From: Methylosarcina fibrata AML-C10
Lineage (GTDB): Bacteria; Pseudomonadota; Gammaproteobacteria; Methylococcales; Methylomonadaceae
Direction of reading: 5' to 3'
Assembly (NCBI RefSeq): GCF_000372865.1
Contig: NZ_KB889965.1
Location: 4,485,786 to 4,549,785, forward strand
DNA length: 64,000 nucleotides
Every line of letters begins with the position of its first letter. Position 1 is the first letter of the stretch. Positions 19,401 to 27,623 of this stretch are shown here, one piece after another. Position numbers and translations under genes: made by a program. Under the pieces are notes generated by a model, which worked only from the letters and a program-made list of their open reading frames with translations, searched no databases and had not been told where the DNA came from.

Positions 19401-19539
19401 CCCTCTGGCTACCGTCATCGTCTGGGGATTGTTCAGCGCCACGGTCATGACGGTGCTGCTGATTCCGGTTCTTTACCGTTTATTCAGTCCGCCGGTCGTT
19501 GCCCCTACTGAGGCTCGGGCAGCGTCGGACGATCTCTGA
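16429..19539 (+). CDS. CzcA-family heavy-metal RND efflux pump
   Basis: Second full-length HME-RND permease (1036 residues) with twelve predicted helices. Helix 4 reads GAIDFGIIVDGSVIMSEN (391-408), the DFG..DGs..xEN pattern seen in HME1-3 pumps, clearly different from the pump at 7415-10480. Substrates of the closest classes are divalent or poorly defined cations, so no metal is assigned. Conserved features include the N-terminal QIDAYPDISSQMVQV, the WARQRVQEKL segment, and a C-terminal GVSIMNGVLIVRTI helix. It ends the channel-adaptor-pump operon; no DUF3240 gene follows. Confidence 0.9.
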   Translation: MIPQLMNKAMHHRLSVLGFTVFIMAAGLWSFFHMQIDAYPDISSQMVQVITTYPGRAPEEVERQVTVPVEIAMRNVPKVDTIRSRTIFGLSVVQMIFKEGVEAYWARQRVQEKLSNLDLPEGASAQLGPLATAYGEILRYELVSDGRFDLTELRSLNDWVAIPHLLRADGVADVSNFGGYEKQYAVLLNPSQLQRFGLSLNDVVDAVQSNNESAGGSVLSRGSMSFVIRGRGALQDVSEIGSIFIKTFGGTPIYVRDVADVEVDAKVPAGILSKDRKNETIEGIVLMRRGENTSEVLNHVKAVIDELNRVDLPEGAEIRPFYDRSQLVENTLHTVGHSVLLGISLVTLVLLFFLGRPSMAMLVALTIPFSLLFALVLMNAFGIPIGLLSIGAIDFGIIVDGSVIMSENIAHRLHQAAGTDSKTSTAQTVLNAALEVERPVFFSILMIVGAFLPLLTLTHIEGLLFRPMALTILFALMGAMFFAIFVVPALSSLAFEKGYRDWENPVLTWLYPRYSGFLSRLLKYRWQTIGLASGLLLGVLLLITPRLGTEFLPYMDEGVIWVRANFPEGTSLQQTSKFGRRLREIALEFPDISFIVVQAGRSDSGTDPYPPSRIEMLISPKPREQWVQFRRKQELLAALGSRFRSEFPTTRFNFTQPIIDSVTEDANGTSANLAVEFSGADSTVLLNLARKTQTLLNKVKGAVDVSIEQEGPQPQLVVNPDRALCARYNVNIEEVTKLIDVAVGGAPIGILFEGERRIDIVARFDKAHLRSPAAIGRLPVYNTEGIPIPLAQVAHIDIIDGQTMIARGDGRRRLTVRTDITGRDQGGFVAEAQGLFNQNIKVPEGYRVAWLGMFENLSRAARHFKILVPASITVIFVLLLVTFGSLRASLVLLPAIPFAFVGGACALYLRGMNLNVSSGVGFAAVFGVSIMNGVLIVRTITELRSGGTPMDRAIVEGAVRCLRPILVASLVAILGLVPASLATGLGSDVQRPLATVIVWGLFSATVMTVLLIPVLYRLFSPPVVAPTEARAASDDL

Positions 19540-19698
19540 CGGGACGGCTGAAAACCGGCATGGGCTTCGGGACGCAGGCTTGGTTTGAAGAGAAGGCGGC
19601 CGAACCGCTGCTGACGGTCCGAGCGGTCCTGTCCGTTCGGCAAGGGATCGATGCCCGACGTCGTCGGGACAGTCGGTCCGGTCTCCATCCGAGCCGGC

Positions 19699-20292
19699 TT
19701 ATTTATACAGCATCTTGACGTCTTCAGGCTTCGCATAATCGACGCCGACACTGATGACGAAACTCGAGACTTCCTCGATGTTCATCTGCGAATGCCTTAT
19801 CTTTGATTTGTCCACCATCACGGTAAAGCCGGAAGTCGGGTTGGGCGAGGTCGGGATGTACAGAATGTAGCAATCGCCGATGCGATTGGTCACGTAGGCG
19901 GGAACCCACATGCCGTCCTTCGGGTATTCCACGTAAACGGCTTCGCGAAGTTGCGATTCTTCGGCGGTCAGGAACAGCCGCAGCAACTTCCGGGTGACCC
20001 GGTAAATGCTGCCGATGACCGGAATCCGCTGGATCAGCGATTCCAGATAATAAAGCAAATGCGCCCGGTCCTGCTTCAGCAGCTTGCCGAAATAGGCCAG
20101 TAATCCGATCGCGGCGGCGAACAAGGCGAGAGTGACGATCGGATTGTCGTATCGGCCGTGCACGAGCAGAACGAAATTCTTCAAAAACCGCTCGACATAG
20201 ACGATGATCTGGAAGATCAGCACGATTGGAATGAAGCCGACGGTACCGATCAGAACATAGTCTACTAAAGTCTTAAGTTTTGTTTTCAGCAT
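19699..20292 (-). CDS. DUF502 integral membrane protein (copy 1)
   Basis: A 197-residue inner-membrane protein of the DUF502 family, function unknown. It has two membrane helices (about 10-32 and 50-70), a conserved IPVIGSIYRVTRKLL motif and the family signature PTSPNPTSGFTVMVDKSKI near residue 150. A strong ribosome site (AAGGAG) precedes the ATG. A second DUF502 gene sits at 36995-37600 with the same architecture; the two share the ribbon-like C-terminal half but differ at the N-terminus, so they are old paralogues. It is on the same strand as the recR cluster but 145 bases downstream of it. Confidence 0.85.
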   Translation of the reverse strand: MLKTKLKTLVDYVLIGTVGFIPIVLIFQIIVYVERFLKNFVLLVHGRYDNPIVTLALFAAAIGLLAYFGKLLKQDRAHLLYYLESLIQRIPVIGSIYRVTRKLLRLFLTAEESQLREAVYVEYPKDGMWVPAYVTNRIGDCYILYIPTSPNPTSGFTVMVDKSKIRHSQMNIEEVSSFVISVGVDYAKPEDVKMLYK

Positions 20293-20437
20293 GGTGTTCT
20301 CCTTCGCTGTTTATCGGACGAATGAAGGATCGGCCATTATGGCGACGTCAATCCATTCGCTACCCTGTTCTTTGCAATATTATGCTTTACGCCAGCGAAT
20401 TAGAAAGCTTTTTATAAAGGAACGGGGAAAGCCCGCC

Positions 20438-20776
20438 TCATCCGGGCGGCCAATGCATCGGACGTCCGCCCAGGAGGTGGAGATGCAGGTGATAAACGGC
20501 CTGGCCACCGTGGCTGTTGCAGTTGATCACCGTTCGGTAGCCTTCTTCGGCGAGGCCTTCCTCTTTGGCCAGTTCGACCGCGGTTTGCAACAGGCGGCCG
20601 GCCAGCAGCGGGTCGTCGATGTCGTTCAGCGTCGCGAAATGACGTTTCGGAATGATCAGTATGTGCACCGGCGCCTGCGGATGAATGTCGCGGAATGCCA
20701 GCACCGCATCGTCTTCGTACACCGTATCCGGTTTGATCTCGCCGCCGGCCATTTTGCAAAATAAACAATTCGTCAT
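20438..20776 (-). CDS. hinT: HinT-like HIT-family nucleotide phosphoramidase
   Basis: A 112-residue HIT protein, likely hydrolysing adenosine phosphoramidates or related nucleotides. The start at 20776 gives MTNCLFCKMAGGEI, the usual beginning; a longer frame from 20869 would overlap recR. A Zn-type CxxC (C4, C7) is followed by the catalytic histidine triad HLHLH (H96, H98, H100) in VYHLHLHLLGG. It differs from the HIT gene at 62321-62767. It lies 64 bases after recR on the same strand and may be co-transcribed. Confidence 0.88.
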   Translation of the reverse strand: MTNCLFCKMAGGEIKPDTVYEDDAVLAFRDIHPQAPVHILIIPKRHFATLNDIDDPLLAGRLLQTAVELAKEEGLAEEGYRTVINCNSHGGQAVYHLHLHLLGGRPMHWPPG

Positions 20777-20840
20777 CGTCTTCACCTGGGTTTCGGGTTG
20801 ATTAAGGAGACACGGTCCGGATGCTTCCGGAAAAGCCGGA

Positions 20841-21437
20841 TTATACCGCTCTTCGCCCGTTGAAGGCATGCAGCAGCGTGCCGCTGTCGATAAACTCCAG
20901 TTCGCCGCCCATCGGCACGCCGTGAGCGATCCGACTGGCCTGCACGTGATGTTTTTTGGCCAGTTCGCCGATGAAGAAGGCGGTGGCTTCGCCTTCGACG
21001 GTGGAGTTAGTGGCCAGAATCAGTTCCTTGACGTGGCCGTCCGCCAGTTGCCGTTCCAGTTGATCGAGGCCCAGTTCCTCCGGACCGATGCCGTCCAGGG
21101 GCGACAGCCGGCCGTGCAGGACAAAATAAAGCCCCCGGAAGACGCCGGTCTGTTCGATGATCCAGACGTCGGCCGGGCTTTCGACGATGCACAGCGCCGT
21201 CCGGTCTCTGGCCGGAGCGCTGCAGAGGTCGCAGAGGGTTTCCTCGGTCAGGGTACGGCATTGGCGGCAATAGCCTATCCGTTCGGTGGCGCGCATCAGC
21301 GTCTCGGCCAGGGTTTTGGCCGCCTGGCGGTCCCGCTGGAGCAAATGGAAGGCCATGCGCTGCGCGGTTTTAGGACCTACTCCGGGCAGGCAGCACAGGT
21401 TCTGAATCAGTTGTCCGATTAAGCCTTTTCTCTGCAT
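20841..21437 (-). CDS. recR: Recombination mediator RecR
   Basis: Acts with RecO (and RecF) to load RecA at gaps and breaks. All family parts are present in 198 residues: helix-hairpin-helix [17 protein letters not shown] (about 17-33), a four-cysteine zinc finger (C57, C60, C69, C72) and a Toprim domain ([25 protein letters not shown]). A Walker-B-like [11 protein letters not shown] segment lies near the C-terminus. One base separates its ATG from the ybaB stop. The dnaX-ybaB-recR order is widely conserved in bacteria. Confidence 0.97.
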   Translation of the reverse strand: MQRKGLIGQLIQNLCCLPGVGPKTAQRMAFHLLQRDRQAAKTLAETLMRATERIGYCRQCRTLTEETLCDLCSAPARDRTALCIVESPADVWIIEQTGVFRGLYFVLHGRLSPLDGIGPEELGLDQLERQLADGHVKELILATNSTVEGEATAFFIGELAKKHHVQASRIAHGVPMGGELEFIDSGTLLHAFNGRRAV

Positions 21438-21438
21438 G

Positions 21439-21762
21439 TCAGAACGGCATCTGGAACCCGGGAGGCAGCGGGATTCCGGCGGTTAACTGCGCCATTTTCT
21501 CTTTTTTCAGCTTGGCGACCTTGCCGACGGCGTCGTTAATGGCCGCCGCCACCAGGTCCTCGAGCATGTCCTTGTCTTCGCCGACCAGCGACGGGTCGAT
21601 ATGAACCTTGCGGGCTTCCCGTTTGCCGGTCATGACGATGGTCACCAGTCCGCCGCCCGCTTCGCCGGTCACTTCCAGGGCGGCAATTTCTTCCTGAGCC
21701 CGCTTGAAATCTTCCTGCATTTTTTGTGCTTGCTGCAGCATGTTGCCAAGTGCGCTTTTCAT
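21439..21762 (-). CDS. ybaB: YbaB/EbfC nucleoid-associated protein
   Basis: A 107-residue DNA-binding protein that forms a dimer on the nucleoid. The N-terminal amphipathic helix ([24 protein letters not shown]) and central [21 protein letters not shown] match the family, and the C-terminus ends in a Pro-Gly-rich [12 protein letters not shown]. It sits between dnaX (19 bases upstream) and recR, the conserved arrangement. Confidence 0.96.
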   Translation of the reverse strand: MKSALGNMLQQAQKMQEDFKRAQEEIAALEVTGEAGGGLVTIVMTGKREARKVHIDPSLVGEDKDMLEDLVAAAINDAVGKVAKLKKEKMAQLTAGIPLPPGFQMPF

Positions 21763-21781
21763 GATGGGTCTCCTTAATCGG

Positions 21782-23377
21782 TTAGACGGGCTCTATGGTG
21801 CCCGGCATTATCCTCGCGTCGAAATGTTCTTTCAACGCCTGGATGTTGTCGTCGGAATTGATCGCCTCAATCGCCGCCTGCTGCCGGTTTTCGCGGTCCT
21901 TGATCTGTTGCAGTGCGGGCGTGGCGATCGCCGTTTTTTCTGCGTTGATCACCAGTTTCAGCGGCGCTCCCCGATAGGTCTGCAGGGCTTTTTGCAAATT
22001 CTCTTCGCTGGCGGGACGGCGCAGATGTTTGTGACCTTCATCCAGAATCAGATTGCAGACTGTATCGTCCAGATGAGCCAGTACGCAGTTATTGGCCAGC
22101 TCCCGGGTGAATCCGGTCAGTTTCATCGCGGCGATCATGTCCGCCCAGTCGGTGTGGCCGGTACCGACCGCCATCGGTTCTTTGCCGGATTTCGGCGGTT
22201 CGGCCGAAAGCTGCGGCCGATCGGTTTTCGGCAGGGCATCGGACGGTGGTGCGGGACGAGCGCCATCCTGTCTTTTGACCACGGTTTTCTCCGTTGTATC
22301 CGGCCGGAAAGCCAGCATCCGGAGCAGGACCATTTCAAAGCCGCTCCTCGGGTCGGGCGCCAGCTCCAGATCGCGTTGGCCGATCAGGGCGATCTGGTAG
22401 TACAACTGGACGTCCTCGGGGGACATTTGCGCCGCCAGATCCTTCAATGTTTCGGTATCCATCTCGGGATCGCTGGCCCCCGGGATTTGCTGAAGCAGCG
22501 CGATCCGGTGCAGGATCTGCAGCATCTGTTTCAGGATGTCGCCGAAATCGGGCGTCAGGTTCGCCAGTTCGCCGATTTTGTCCAGAATGGCCGCGGCATC
22601 GAGCCTGGCCAGAGCGCCCAGGAGTTCGTACACCGGCTGTCTGGCCACGGTTCCGAGCATCGCATAAACATCTTCGGCCGCCACCTTGCCGCTGCCGAAG
22701 ACAATGGCCTGGTCGAGCAGGCTCAGGCCGTCGCGCATGCTGCCGTCGGCCGCGCGGGCCAGCAATTTGAGGGCGGGCGTTTCGAAATCGATGCCTTCCT
22801 GATTCAGGATGAATTCCATTTGCCGGAAAATCTGCTCCGGCAGCAGGCGCTTTAGATTGAATTGCAGGCAGCGCGACAGCACGGTCACGGGAATTTTATG
22901 GGGATCGGTGGTCGCCAGCAGAAATTTGACGTGAGGCGGCGGCTCTTCCAGCGTTTTCAGCAACGCGTTGAAGCTGTGTGCGGACAGCATGTGGACTTCG
23001 TCGATCAGGTAGACTTTGAAGCGTCCTTGATTGGGTGCGTATTGGACGTTGTCCATTAAATCGCGGGTATCGTCGACCTTGGTGCGCGAGGCGGCGTCGA
23101 CCTCGATCAAATCCAGAAAGCGCCCTTCGTCCAGACTGCGGCAGATGTCGCAGACGCCGCAGGGGTTATAATCCCTAAGGTCGGGGCAATTGATGGCTTT
23201 GGCTAAAATCCTGGCGAGCGTGGTTTTGCCGACGCCCCGGGTTCCGGTGAATAAATAGGCATGATGGAGTCTGTCGTGCTGCAAAGCGTGGATTAACGAT
23301 TTGACGACGTGCTCCTGACCGACAACTTCTGTGAAATTATGAGGACGCCATTTTCTGGCGAGAACCTGGTAAATCAT
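21782..23377 (-). CDS. dnaX: DNA polymerase III tau/gamma subunit DnaX
   Basis: Clamp-loader ATPase of the replicative polymerase. From MIYQVLARKWRP (ATG at 23377; an upstream in-frame start at 23398 adds seven residues) it has 531 residues. Walker A is GTRGVGKT (45-52), the zinc module uses C64, C73, C76 and C79, Walker B contains LIDEVHML and sensor 1 is LATTDPHKIP. The C-terminal tau domain is variable and ends GTIEPV. I looked for a programmed -1 slippery site and found only a six-A run (21934-21939) in an unsuitable frame, so a gamma product is not supported here. Confidence 0.96.
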   Translation of the reverse strand: MIYQVLARKWRPHNFTEVVGQEHVVKSLIHALQHDRLHHAYLFTGTRGVGKTTLARILAKAINCPDLRDYNPCGVCDICRSLDEGRFLDLIEVDAASRTKVDDTRDLMDNVQYAPNQGRFKVYLIDEVHMLSAHSFNALLKTLEEPPPHVKFLLATTDPHKIPVTVLSRCLQFNLKRLLPEQIFRQMEFILNQEGIDFETPALKLLARAADGSMRDGLSLLDQAIVFGSGKVAAEDVYAMLGTVARQPVYELLGALARLDAAAILDKIGELANLTPDFGDILKQMLQILHRIALLQQIPGASDPEMDTETLKDLAAQMSPEDVQLYYQIALIGQRDLELAPDPRSGFEMVLLRMLAFRPDTTEKTVVKRQDGARPAPPSDALPKTDRPQLSAEPPKSGKEPMAVGTGHTDWADMIAAMKLTGFTRELANNCVLAHLDDTVCNLILDEGHKHLRRPASEENLQKALQTYRGAPLKLVINAEKTAIATPALQQIKDRENRQQAAIEAINSDDNIQALKEHFDARIMPGTIEPV

Positions 23378-23408
23378 TGCAGGCTCGGGTGCTGGCATTC
23401 GAATTGGG

Positions 23409-23520
23409 CGGTAACCGCATCAGCCGCATCCCGGCACACGAATCCGCTGCTACCGTTGCTTCCTTCCGGACCTGGCGGGGTTTACAGCGTATCGTTGCGG
23501 GAGGACCGACACGATTACCA
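23409..23520 (-). ncRNA. ffs: Signal recognition particle 4.5S RNA
   Basis: Read on the minus strand, the hallmark apical hairpin CCAGGTCCGGAAGGAAGCA with its GGAA tetraloop is present (around 23455-23475). CTCCCGCAACG and GTGTGCCGGGATG, both conserved in E. coli 4.5S RNA, flank it. The ends pair: GGTAATCG at the 5' side with CGGTTACC at the 3' side, giving about 110 nt against 114 in E. coli. It lies just upstream of dnaX and divergent from hemL. The RNA binds Ffh and targets membrane proteins to FtsY. Confidence 0.95.
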
Positions 23521-23729
23521 TAATCAAAACAGCCGTGAGTGGCTGAAAGCGGACCATTATCTTTTAATTCGCGGCGGAATACAAGTCTTGACGAAATTAT
23601 TTTATCCGGAAAAAAGGTTCTTCCGGTTCAATTCGATTTCCCGGCCATTCGTCGGATAGGAAACGATCTTGCAAACATGATAAAGTTAACCCATTTCCTG
23701 ATCCATTTCCGACCGACTCATAAAACACC

Positions 23730-25010
<1,281 letters not shown>

Positions 25011-25338
25011 ATCGCGCCGTGGCATGCGGTTTCCGACTGGCCGAGTCGGACAGGACCCTTTGATCCGCCGTCACCGGCTTTGTCGACCGGGCCGTGGAAG
25101 CCGCGAAAACTCGGCCTAAACCGATAATCGAGCCGGTAGAGCCAGAGGAAGAGAAAGGTTGTAATTCGATAAAATCGGTTTGAGCTTGGCAATGCCGAAT
25201 TGGATGAGCCGAAGGTACGCAATATTACAATTTGTAATATTACAAATTGTGGTAGAATTGGTGCCGGTACATAATTATTAGAACAATAGTCATATACCGC
25301 TATATCTCTACATATATACACATGAGGACTAGTTAGAT
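25011..25338. other. Intergenic region holding a palindromic operator and promoter
   Basis: The first 200 bases after hemL show only a weak hairpin, TCCGACT/AGTCGGA (25032-25050), without a T run. The last 120 bases are very AT-rich and contain the perfect palindrome described separately, plus the presumed promoter of the small secreted protein. No open frame here looks real. Confidence 0.5.
25227..25258 (+). promoter_or_regulatory. Perfect 24-bp palindrome overlapping a candidate promoter
   Basis: ACAATTTGTAAT at 25227-25238 is followed by its exact reverse complement at 25239-25250. A further copy of the half-site (AATATTACAA) begins at 25221, so the array has three alternating half-sites. 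A -10-like TAGAAT lies at 25253-25258, and a poor -35 would fall inside the palindrome. This is the layout of a repressor operator. The cognate regulator is unknown. Confidence 0.6.
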
Positions 25339-25725
25339 ATGAAAACCTTGAAAAAAGTCGTATTCGCATTGTTGGTTGCTGTTTCTATCGGGGGTGTTTC
25401 AACTTCCGCAATGGCTGAAGCGTCGGAAGGTCGAATCATTTACAAGCCGGCTGATGCTATCGACTTGGTTTTGAAAAGAATACTGGCAGCCCAGAATGCC
25501 ATCGAAACCGGTTCGGATCCGGAAACTGTCTCAAAGTTGGTGAACGAAGCTTTGAACGGAAGCAAAGAAATCAACGCGAATGACAAGGTCGACATGGCGC
25601 GCATGAGAGCAAACAATATCCTGAAAAAAGCCAAAGGCCACGCGAAAGCCGGTTCTTTCCAGGAAGCGGATGCAGAGTTGAGAGAAGCTCACAAAGCGTT
25701 CAGCGATCTGAAAGGCATGCTGTAA
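25339..25725 (+). CDS. Small secreted all-helical protein, unknown function
   Basis: A 128-residue protein with a clear signal peptide (about 1-26, VVFALLVAVSIGGVSTSAMA). The mature part is predicted helical, rich in Ala, Lys and Glu, with a spaced pattern AAQNAIETGSDPETVSKLVNEAL ... AKGHAKAGSFQEADAELREAHKAF that suggests a four-helix bundle. It has no cysteine and a single His pair region. The spacing recalls small periplasmic metal-binding proteins such as SmbP, but the histidines are missing, so that is only a structural analogy. It is monocistronic: an operator-like palindrome lies in front and a hairpin behind, which hints at a regulated, possibly abundant product. Confidence 0.8.
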   Translation: MKTLKKVVFALLVAVSIGGVSTSAMAEASEGRIIYKPADAIDLVLKRILAAQNAIETGSDPETVSKLVNEALNGSKEINANDKVDMARMRANNILKKAKGHAKAGSFQEADAELREAHKAFSDLKGML

Positions 25726-25738
25726 AACATCCTTAGGA

Positions 25739-25775
25739 CCATATCAGGATAACCCGGCGTTGCCTGATATGGTTT
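25739..25775 (+). terminator. Terminator-like hairpin after the small secreted protein
   Basis: CCATATCAGG (25739-25748) pairs perfectly with CCTGATATGG (25763-25772) around a 14-base loop, beginning 13 bases after the stop. The T run is short (TTT), so termination strength is uncertain. Confidence 0.6.
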
Positions 25776-25917
25776 GACTCCTCCAGGCCGATCCTAAGTC
25801 TGTAAAGACGCCCGCTCTGATTCAAGTCGTCTTGCTGGGCTTGAACTCCAGAACAATGAAAAATTCGGCAATTTTCTTTCATTTAAAGAGCGGCCGCTTC
25901 GCTTGACCGCCTCTTAT

Positions 25918-26418
25918 TCAACCGGCCTGCCCGGGGCGGACCCACTTTAAAAAACTGTAATCGAATCCTGCCGCCGAGTCGTCCCGGACATCTTCTCTTT
26001 CGGTTTCGATCCAGTCGCCGGGATTGATTTCCGGAAAGAAGGTATCGCCCGGAAAATCCTTTTTAATCTCGGTTATATGAAGGGTGCCGGCCAAAGGCAG
26101 AGTGGCTTGGTACAGATCCGAACCGCCGATCACAAAAATTTCCCCCGCCATCCCGCAGCCGGCCTTGATGGCTTTTTCAAGATCGTTGAAAACCAGGCAG
26201 CCGGCCTGCCGATACTCGGGATTTCTGCTGATGACGATGTTGGTGCGTCCCGGCAAGGGTTTGCCGATCGATTCGAAGGTTTTTCTGCCCATCAGGATGG
26301 GCGATCCCATCGTTATCTTTCTGAAACGCTTCAGATCGGCCGGCAAATGCCAGGGCATCCGGTTATCGAGCCCGATGACCCGCTTGCTCGTCATCGCGAC
26401 GATAAGAGTAATTTTCAT
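25918..26418 (-). CDS. folA: Dihydrofolate reductase FolA
   Basis: NADPH-dependent enzyme that regenerates tetrahydrofolate and is the target of trimethoprim. It has 166 residues against 159 in E. coli. Diagnostic parts are LIVAMTSKRVIGLDNRMPWHLPADL with the substrate-binding acidic residue replaced in context by AD (ADLKRF), GRKTFESIGKPLPGRTNIVIS for NADPH, and FVIGGSDLYQATLP. It is divergent from the asparaginase gene with about 70 bases between. Confidence 0.96.
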   Translation of the reverse strand: MKITLIVAMTSKRVIGLDNRMPWHLPADLKRFRKITMGSPILMGRKTFESIGKPLPGRTNIVISRNPEYRQAGCLVFNDLEKAIKAGCGMAGEIFVIGGSDLYQATLPLAGTLHITEIKKDFPGDTFFPEINPGDWIETEREDVRDDSAAGFDYSFLKWVRPGQAG

Positions 26419-26488
26419 GTGAAGGCTGGTCTTGCCGTTTTGATTATTTTATAGTCTGACGATCGATAAAAAGAGGGTACATCATACT

Positions 26489-27544
26489 ATGAAAAACATT
26501 CTGGTGGTATTTACCGGCGGCACGATCGGCTCGATAGCCCATGAAGGAACCATCAAGCCCGGCGAGGAGGCGCCGTTCCAGTTGCTCGCCGAATATCGGC
26601 AACGCCATGCGAACGCCGAGGATATCCGATTTAAAACAATTCAGCCGATGCGCATTCTGAGCGAGAATCTGGCACCGCCGGCCTGGAAAATTCTGATCGC
26701 GGCCATCGAGGCCGAACAGCCGGAGCAATACGACGGCATCATCGTGACTCACGGCACCGATACCCTGGCGTATACGGCGGCGGCGCTCGGTTTTTATTTT
26801 TACCGGTTACGCAGGCCGATGCTTTTGGTTTCCAGCGATTATCCCCTGGCCCATGCCCAAGCCAACGGGGTCGACAATTTCGTCTGTGCGGTCGAGTTTA
26901 TCCTGAACGTCAAGGAATCCGGCGTCTTCGTGCCTTACCGCAATCAACGGCAAGCAACGATTCAGGTGCACAGAGGCGTGCGCCTGGTGTCCTCGCCGCA
27001 GCTTGGCGGAGATTTTTTCAGCGTGCGCGGAGAAAGTTATCTGGAATTCGACGGCCATCGATTTTCCCGGACGGGCCTGGCTCCGTTCACAGCGCAAGCG
27101 GAACTGCCGCCCTTGAAGCCCGAGTTTTCCGGCCGCATCCTCATGCTCAAACCGTATCCCGGCCTGGATTATTCCCATATCCATCTCGAGCGCACCGACG
27201 CCGTCCTGCATGACCTCTACCATTCCGGCACGGCTTGCACGACCGAGCGCTGGGGCGAAAATCATTCGCTGCCGGAATTTATCGCCCGCTGCCGGCAACA
27301 CGGCGTCGAGGTGTACTTGGCGCCGGCGCTTAAATCCACCGACGCTTATGAAAGCACCCGCTTCCTGCTGAAAGAGGGCGCCCGGATGATCTGGAACATG
27401 TCGATGGAGGCCGCCTATGTCAAACTGCTACTGGCTTACGGCAATTTTAACGACCCGAGCCGGATCCTGGAGTTTATCGAGCGCGACGTGGCCGGCGAAC
27501 ACGTGGAATGGCCGGATGAGCCGGCTTCGGATTACGGCAGATAA
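26489..27544 (+). CDS. ansA: Type I L-asparaginase
   Basis: Hydrolyses L-asparagine to aspartate and ammonia. Both asparaginase threonine motifs are present: TGGTIGS (9-15) and VTHGTDTLAYTA (86-97), the latter with the second catalytic Thr and Asp. There is no signal peptide, so it is cytoplasmic like E. coli AnsA (338 residues; 351 here). A C-terminal domain with ALKSTDAYESTR follows. It precedes clpB on the same strand, but clpB has its own promoter, so co-transcription is not needed. Confidence 0.9.
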   Translation: MKNILVVFTGGTIGSIAHEGTIKPGEEAPFQLLAEYRQRHANAEDIRFKTIQPMRILSENLAPPAWKILIAAIEAEQPEQYDGIIVTHGTDTLAYTAAALGFYFYRLRRPMLLVSSDYPLAHAQANGVDNFVCAVEFILNVKESGVFVPYRNQRQATIQVHRGVRLVSSPQLGGDFFSVRGESYLEFDGHRFSRTGLAPFTAQAELPPLKPEFSGRILMLKPYPGLDYSHIHLERTDAVLHDLYHSGTACTTERWGENHSLPEFIARCRQHGVEVYLAPALKSTDAYESTRFLLKEGARMIWNMSMEAAYVKLLLAYGNFNDPSRILEFIERDVAGEHVEWPDEPASDYGR

Positions 27545-27555
27545 GAAAAGTCCGC

Positions 27556-27584
27556 ATTGAAAAGCCGTCGCCGCTTCCCCATAT
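27556..27584 (+). promoter_or_regulatory. RpoH-type heat-shock promoter of clpB
   Basis: ATTGAAA (27556-27562) and CCCCATAT (27577-27584) are 14 bases apart. This matches the sigma-32 consensus CTTGAAA-N11-16-CCCCATNT almost perfectly and sits about 40 bases upstream of the clpB ATG. Confidence 0.8.
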
Positions 27585-27623
27585 CGGGTTTATCTTAAAA
27601 ATTCCCTGACAGAGGTAAACCAC

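Noticed and set aside
19640-19675. Palindrome CCCGACGTCGTCGGG between the RND pump and DUF502 genes as a terminator
   Set aside because: The stem can close only with a tiny loop and no T run follows on either strand.
21934-21939. Run of six A (minus strand) in dnaX as a programmed frameshift site
   Set aside because: The run falls in frame as GAA AAA ACG, not in the X XXY YYZ register, and no stimulatory hairpin or nearby -1 stop was evident.
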